9,240 nt of DNA, taken from an uncultured Lachnospiraceae bacterium. GTDB taxonomy: Bacteria; Bacillota; Clostridia; Lachnospirales; Lachnospiraceae. The translations under genes and the position numbers were made by a program. Position 1 is the first letter of the stretch. Each line of letters begins with the position of its first letter. The notes under the pieces are model-generated. The model worked only from the letters and a program-made list of their open reading frames with translations, searched no databases and was not told where the DNA came from. This document shows positions 5,991 through 9,240 of this stretch, piece by piece. The stretch lies in assembly GCA_902803015.1 (NCBI GenBank), contig CADCOL010000102.1:1-9240 (forward strand). The letters are read 5' to 3'.

Positions 5991-7328
5991 TTAAGGATAA
6001 TAATCAAATGCAAAACCGTACATCCTTACGGTATCGCCTTCTTTAATACCCAACGCTTCGAGTTCTTCTAAAATACCGTTTTCCTTTAAGAATTTCTGGA
6101 AGAATGCAAAGCCTTTTTCGGAATCGAGATTGGTATATCCGAGCATTTTTTCGATTCTGGGACCTTCGATTACGTATTCATCGCGTTTTTCATCGTAAGT
6201 TACGGTATACGGTTCGTTCGAGAATACAATCTCATATTCGGGATCGAATTCCTGATCAAAAATAATCGGTTTCGATTCGATATTCTTAAGTTCTCCCGCT
6301 ACATAATAAAGAAGTTCTTCCAATCCTTCGCCGCTTACCGCGCTGATCGGAAATACTTTGATTCCCATCGGCTCATAGCGTTCTTTTAAACGATTAATCG
6401 GATCATCGGCATTTTTATCATAAATCAGATTGCCTGAATCATCAATATCGACCGCTTCGGGCGGAATGATTGCATCGGTTTTGTTTGCAGCAATGACCTG
6501 AGGCCTGGATGCCAGGTCTTCATTGTACTTATGAAGCTCTTTGTTAATGGTCTCGATATCTTCAATCGGGTCCCTGCCTTCCGTGGATGCAACATCCACC
6601 ACATGAATCAGCATTTTGGTACGTTCGATGTGACGCAAAAACTGATGACCGAGTCCGGCACCTTCGCTTGCGCCTTCAATCAGACCCGGGATATCCGCCA
6701 TTACAAATCCGTCGCCGTTTTTTAAATCCACTACGCCGAGATGCGGATTAATGGTTGTAAAATGATAGTTCGCAATCTCAGGCTTCGCGTTTGTTGTACT
6801 CGAAAGGAATGTCGATTTACCCACATTCGGAAATCCGATTAATCCGACGTCTGCAATCAGTTTTAATTCAAGAAACAAATCAAGTTCCTTTGCGGGCTGG
6901 CCGGGCTGCGCATATTTCGGAGCCTGCATTGAGGATGTGGCATAATGCTGGTTGCCGTTACCGCCTCTTCCGCCTTTTAACAGAACAAATTCTTTGGTAT
7001 CGCCGGACATATCCACGATAACTTTTCCTGTATTAAATTCTTTGACTACGGTACCTTCGGGAACTTTAAGAATAATGTCCTCGCCGTTCTTTCCCCGGCA
7101 ATTTTTCTTTCCGCCGTCTTCTCCGTTCTGCGCACAGTATTTGCGTACGTGACGATAGTCGCTTAAGGTATTCTTACCCGGATCGACTTTTAAAATCACG
7201 CTTCCGCCGGTACCGCCGTCACCGCCGTCGGGACCGCCGTCCGGAACATATTTTTCACGACGAAACGAAACGTGACCGTCTCCGCCTTTTCCGCTTCGCA
7301 CATAGATTTTTGCTCTGTCAGCAAACAT
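5991..7328 (-). CDS. obgE: Obg/CgtA GTPase, 50S assembly factor
   Basis: The 445-residue product has all three Obg domains. The glycine-rich Obg fold (1 to about 158) includes G-G-P-D-G-G-D-G-G-T-G-G at 31-42. The G domain (about 159-345) has P-loop G-F-P-N-V-G-K-S at 165-172, switch I T191-T192, D-I-P-G at 212-215, N-K-T-D at 282-285 and S-A-V-S at 329-332. The C-terminal OCT domain (about 360-445) is the one found in most Firmicutes Obg proteins. Known role: Obg binds late 50S precursors and ppGpp and links ribosome assembly to growth and stress. AGGAGA at 7334-7339 is a good ribosome binding site five bases before the ATG. It directly abuts the U-tract of an intrinsic terminator between rpmA and this gene. 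Confidence 0.98.
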   Translation of the reverse strand: MFADRAKIYVRSGKGGDGHVSFRREKYVPDGGPDGGDGGTGGSVILKVDPGKNTLSDYRHVRKYCAQNGEDGGKKNCRGKNGEDIILKVPEGTVVKEFNTGKVIVDMSGDTKEFVLLKGGRGGNGNQHYATSSMQAPKYAQPGQPAKELDLFLELKLIADVGLIGFPNVGKSTFLSSTTNAKPEIANYHFTTINPHLGVVDLKNGDGFVMADIPGLIEGASEGAGLGHQFLRHIERTKMLIHVVDVASTEGRDPIEDIETINKELHKYNEDLASRPQVIAANKTDAIIPPEAVDIDDSGNLIYDKNADDPINRLKERYEPMGIKVFPISAVSGEGLEELLYYVAGELKNIESKPIIFDQEFDPEYEIVFSNEPYTVTYDEKRDEYVIEGPRIEKMLGYTNLDSEKGFAFFQKFLKENGILEELEALGIKEGDTVRMYGFAFDYYP

Positions 7329-7339
7329 AATAATCTCCT

Positions 7340-7374
7340 AAAAAGAAAGCCCCAAACGATTTGTTTGAGGCTTT
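7340..7374 (-). terminator. Intrinsic terminator/attenuator between rpmA and obgE
   Basis: On the minus strand AAAGCCTCAAAC (7363-7374) pairs with GTTTGGGGCTTT (7346-7357) over 12 bp, with one U-G wobble, around a 5-base loop. It is followed by CTTTTT (7345-7340). It lies 17 bases after the rpmA stop. Its U-tract ends right at the obgE ribosome binding site, so read-through across it would set obgE expression unless a promoter lies inside rpmA. Confidence 0.88.
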
Positions 7375-7391
7375 GAAGTATTCGTAAATTC

Positions 7392-7676
7392 TTACTGCTC
7401 TACAGGATATACACTAGCCTGCTTCTTGTCGCGGCCCTTTCTTTCGAAACGAAGAACACCGTCAACCGTTGCAAACAGGGTATCGTCTCCACCCCTGCCA
7501 ACATTTACGCCGGGATGAATCTTCGTACCGCGCTGTCTGTAAATAATGTTTCCAGCCTTTACGAACTGACCGTCAGCTCTCTTTGCACCTAATCTCTTGG
7601 ATTCGGAGTCTCTGCCGTTCTTTGTGGAGCCAACTCCCTTCTTATGTGCAAATAATTGAAGGTTTAAATTTAACAT
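7392..7676 (-). CDS. rpmA: Ribosomal protein L27 (bL27) precursor
   Basis: The 94-residue product is L27 with the Firmicutes N-terminal extension: M-L-N-L-N-L-Q-L-F at 1-9, then A-H-K-K-G at 10-14. The extension is removed after Phe9 by Prp, exposing the mature tail that reaches the peptidyl transferase centre. The body carries K-R-L-G-A-K-R at 27-33 and G-N-I-I-Y-R-Q-R-G at 42-50. The ATG at 7676 is supported by AAGGAGG at 7686-7692 and by the family N-terminus. An in-frame TTG at 7700 would read through the ribosome binding site and is rejected. The gene follows prp by only four bases. Confidence 0.98.
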   Translation of the reverse strand: MLNLNLQLFAHKKGVGSTKNGRDSESKRLGAKRADGQFVKAGNIIYRQRGTKIHPGVNVGRGGDDTLFATVDGVLRFERKGRDKKQASVYPVEQ

Positions 7677-7680
7677 CGGT

Positions 7681-8001
7681 TTACACCTCCTTATACTCAA
7701 TCGTTAAATAATCGTCTCCGTATTCAGCCTGAATGGTTTCAAGGCCTAATTTTAAGGCATCCATCAATACTTTTGCTTTCTCGTCCACGGTATCTTTCAA
7801 TACCAGGGTAAGGATTCCTTCGTCGCTGTCCGATCCCAGGAAAGAATCGGTAAAGCTTTCGATGCTGTTTGCTGTATTGATGAGTAAAATCGAAACTGCG
7901 GAACATACGATATCTTCGCCTGCTTCGGCATATTCTGCATGTCCTTCGCTGATTACGGCTTTGTATTCACTGTTACGTGTTTGAAATGTAATCTTAATCA
8001 T
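7681..8001 (-). CDS. prp: Prp, cysteine protease that processes ribosomal protein L27
   Basis: The 106-residue product (YsxB family) has the catalytic dyad His21 (S-E-G-H-A) and Cys33 (D-I-V-C-S-A-V-S) in the positions expected from the Staphylococcus aureus enzyme. Known role: it removes the short N-terminal extension of L27. Its substrate gene is immediately downstream and carries the matching cleavage sequence. The ATG lies five bases after the rplU stop and has no recognisable Shine-Dalgarno sequence, unlike the genes on both sides. Its translation probably depends on ribosomes finishing rplU. Confidence 0.96.
   Translation of the reverse strand: MIKITFQTRNSEYKAVISEGHAEYAEAGEDIVCSAVSILLINTANSIESFTDSFLGSDSDEGILTLVLKDTVDEKAKVLMDALKLGLETIQAEYGDDYLTIEYKEV
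7686..7692 (-). promoter_or_regulatory. Ribosome binding site of rpmA inside the end of prp
   Basis: AAGGAGG on the minus strand overlaps the last sense codons of prp and sits nine bases before the rpmA ATG. Translation of prp and rpmA is therefore probably coupled. Confidence 0.85.
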
Positions 8002-8006
8002 ACGAA

Positions 8007-8312
8007 TTAAGCATTGATCTTATCAATCTTAACCTGAGTGTATGCTTGTCTGTGACCGTTTTTCTTGTGGTATCCGGATTTTCTCTTGTACTTGTATACA
8101 ATAACCTTCTTACCTCTGCCCTGCTCCATAACGGTAGCAGATACGGTAGACTTTTCTACATCAGCGCCAACCTTTAAAGAATCGTCGCTGACAGCAATTA
8201 CATTATCAAAAGTAACGGTATCGCCTGCTTCTGCTGCAAGCTTTTCTACTTTGATAATATCTCCTTCGGAAACTTTATACTGCTTTCCACCGGTTGCGAT
8301 AATTGCGTACAT
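8007..8312 (-). CDS. rplU: Ribosomal protein L21 (bL21)
   Basis: The 101-residue product has normal L21 length. It starts [14 protein letters not shown] and carries the conserved C-terminal basic region [16 protein letters not shown] at 73-88. It binds 23S rRNA in the 50S subunit. AAGGAGG at 8319-8325 is a strong ribosome binding site for the ATG. It is the first gene of the ribosome-biogenesis cluster and has its own promoter and a leader of about 97 bases. Confidence 0.98.
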   Translation of the reverse strand: MYAIIATGGKQYKVSEGDIIKVEKLAAEAGDTVTFDNVIAVSDDSLKVGADVEKSTVSATVMEQGRGKKVIVYKYKRKSGYHKKNGHRQAYTQVKIDKINA

Positions 8313-8325
8313 AAGGCACCTCCTT

Positions 8326-8408
8326 ATTCTTAAAAACTCGCTGATTGTGGTGCTTTGAAGCGATTCCGTAAAATCATTTCGCAGACTTTTACCTCATCAT
8401 GCGGCATA
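8326..8408 (-). ncRNA. Candidate L21 leader (cis-regulatory RNA) upstream of rplU
   Basis: About 97 bases of untranslated leader separate the predicted start site from rplU. On the minus strand CGCA (8400-8403) can pair with TGCG (8380-8383), and GTAAAA (8387-8392) with TTTTAC (8368-8373). The two helices interleave as an H-type pseudoknot. A third hairpin (TCGCT at 8359-8363 with AGCGA at 8338-8342) is followed by G and five T. An L21 leader family is known in low-GC Gram-positives. I infer that this leader belongs to that type or is analogous to it, but I could not compare it with a covariance model. Confidence 0.45.
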
Positions 8409-8415
8409 CTCATAT

Positions 8416-8445
8416 AATATAGCATTACATTCAAGCGCTTGTCAA
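8416..8445 (-). promoter_or_regulatory. Promoter of the rplU cluster
   Basis: On the minus strand a perfect TTGACA (8440-8445) is followed after 18 bases by TATATT (8416-8421), which is preceded by an extended -10 TGC. The predicted start is near 8409. A strong constitutive promoter is what a ribosomal protein operon would be expected to have. Confidence 0.85.
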
Positions 8446-8496
8446 CAGAAATCTTCATGGCTGTATCGCCGTAATACTTAATCTGCCCGGTCGTTT

Positions 8497-9240
8497 TTAT
8501 TCGAACACTTTGTTTGTAAAATCATCCGCTTTATAATATTTTTCATCTCCGGGATATCTGACGGTATCATAGGAGCCGAATTCCTGTACTGCCCCGATTA
8601 CGCCTTCTTTTGTCGGTGTGATCCGGTAAAATTCAATATGTCTGTCCCATTTTGCATCACCAAGGATATATGCGTTATGAGAATGCAGGCATTTATAACC
8701 GTCCTCTGTCTTATAAACAAAGGTTTCTGTTACAAAATCCGGATTTCCGTTTTCGAATATGGCAATATAGCCTTCTTTTACTTCATTGTCCGCCGCAATC
8801 GTTTCGCCGTCTGCAATCAGCGGGATTCCGTATCTGGCGACATTGACAAAATTCTTTCCTTCGAAAACGGTTTTCGGAACCGCAGCCATAATCAGATCGC
8901 CATCCATTACATCCGTACCGAATTCTCCTTCCGGTTCCTTTACAACGTCATAATGAAAATAGATTTTATCTTCCTTGTAAATGACGCTGTCTGCATGATG
9001 ATAATGACCACCCTGAGAGTATTCGAGATATTCCAGCAGATAATTATAATCCGTAATCGGATAATCTTCTTTCATTTTCTGGAAAGCGTCTGCCAGACCA
9101 TTGTTAAAACCGATTATTTCTTCGACATTTTCGGGAACCGCCATTCCGAGATGGATTTCCGCATATGCGAGTTCTTCTTCGTTTGAAATCAGATAAAGGA
9201 TATATTGATCCGGGACAAAATCGGAACCCAGATATCCGCA
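8497..9240 (-). CDS. Unrecognised protein, 3' part of a gene running off the right edge
   Basis: The frame is open from the window edge (9240) to the stop at 8497-8499 and gives at least 247 residues. An internal ATG at 9142-9144 is not the likely start, because the 32 upstream codons are open and have normal coding character (ending E-I-H-L-G before that Met). The product is acidic and rich in aromatic residues and appears soluble, with no transmembrane segment in the visible part. It has a G-G-H-Y-H-H cluster and many short beta-like stretches. I recognise no family, and the start and any signal sequence lie outside the window. No clear terminator separates it from the rplU promoter about 50 bases downstream. 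Confidence 0.85.
   Translation of the reverse strand, partial: CGYLGSDFVPDQYILYLISNEEELAYAEIHLGMAVPENVEEIIGFNNGLADAFQKMKEDYPITDYNYLLEYLEYSQGGHYHHADSVIYKEDKIYFHYDVVKEPEGEFGTDVMDGDLIMAAVPKTVFEGKNFVNVARYGIPLIADGETIAADNEVKEGYIAIFENGNPDFVTETFVYKTEDGYKCLHSHNAYILGDAKWDRHIEFYRITPTKEGVIGAVQEFGSYDTVRYPGDEKYYKADDFTNKVFE

Noticed and set aside
8446..8496. Possible terminator between the right-end gene and rplU (GGC-GATACA-GCC)
   Set aside because: The stem is only three bp and no U-run follows.
8638..9186. Plus-strand open frame of 182 codons opposite the right-end gene
   Set aside because: The minus-strand frame is open to the window edge with normal coding character. The plus-strand product is a Phe/Ile/Arg-rich shadow typical of an antisense frame.

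Overview
The window reads as a chromosomal segment of a low-GC Gram-positive bacterium of the class Clostridia, most likely a Lachnospiraceae-type organism. The evidence is a Bacillus-type LexA operator (GAAC-N4-GTTC), an L27 precursor with the Firmicutes-specific cleavable N-terminus next to the protease Prp, strong AAGGAGG ribosome binding sites, the gene order rplU-prp-rpmA-obgE-yhbY-nadD-yqeK-rsfS, and a nadD-yqeK gene fusion. The family assignment is inference from gene content; no search was run.

Layout. Positions 1-75 hold the hydrophobic tail of a membrane protein on the plus strand, followed by an intrinsic terminator. Positions 76-460 are gene-free and contain a long imperfect palindrome (178-238). 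A small lipoprotein with a seven-fold S-E-[IVL]-x repeat follows (461-1042, plus strand). It converges on an AI-2E family membrane protein (1154-2692, minus strand), with a strong stem-loop between them. Next comes an SOS module: a LysM membrane protein resembling the cell-division suppressor YneA (2791-3159, minus) is divergent from lexA (3404-4030, plus). Two perfect LexA boxes lie on the promoter of the LysM gene. lexA and rsfS converge on a shared bidirectional terminator (4049-4080).

Positions 4074-8445 form a minus-strand ribosome-biogenesis cluster read from right to left: promoter, leader, rplU (L21), prp (L27-processing protease), rpmA (L27), an internal terminator, obgE, yhbY, a nadD-yqeK fusion, and rsfS. 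Most of these act on the 50S subunit: two structural proteins, the protease that matures one of them, an assembly GTPase, an RNA-binding assembly factor and the silencing factor. NAD synthesis and Ap4A hydrolysis are carried by the fusion protein. The far right (8497-9240, minus) is the 3' part of an unrecognised gene that runs off the window.

I did not find a clearly undescribed system, phage, insertion sequence or CRISPR array. The most interesting points are the double-operator SOS promoter, the internal terminator abutting the obgE ribosome binding site, a possible pseudoknot in the L21 leader, the long palindrome, and the repeat lipoprotein.
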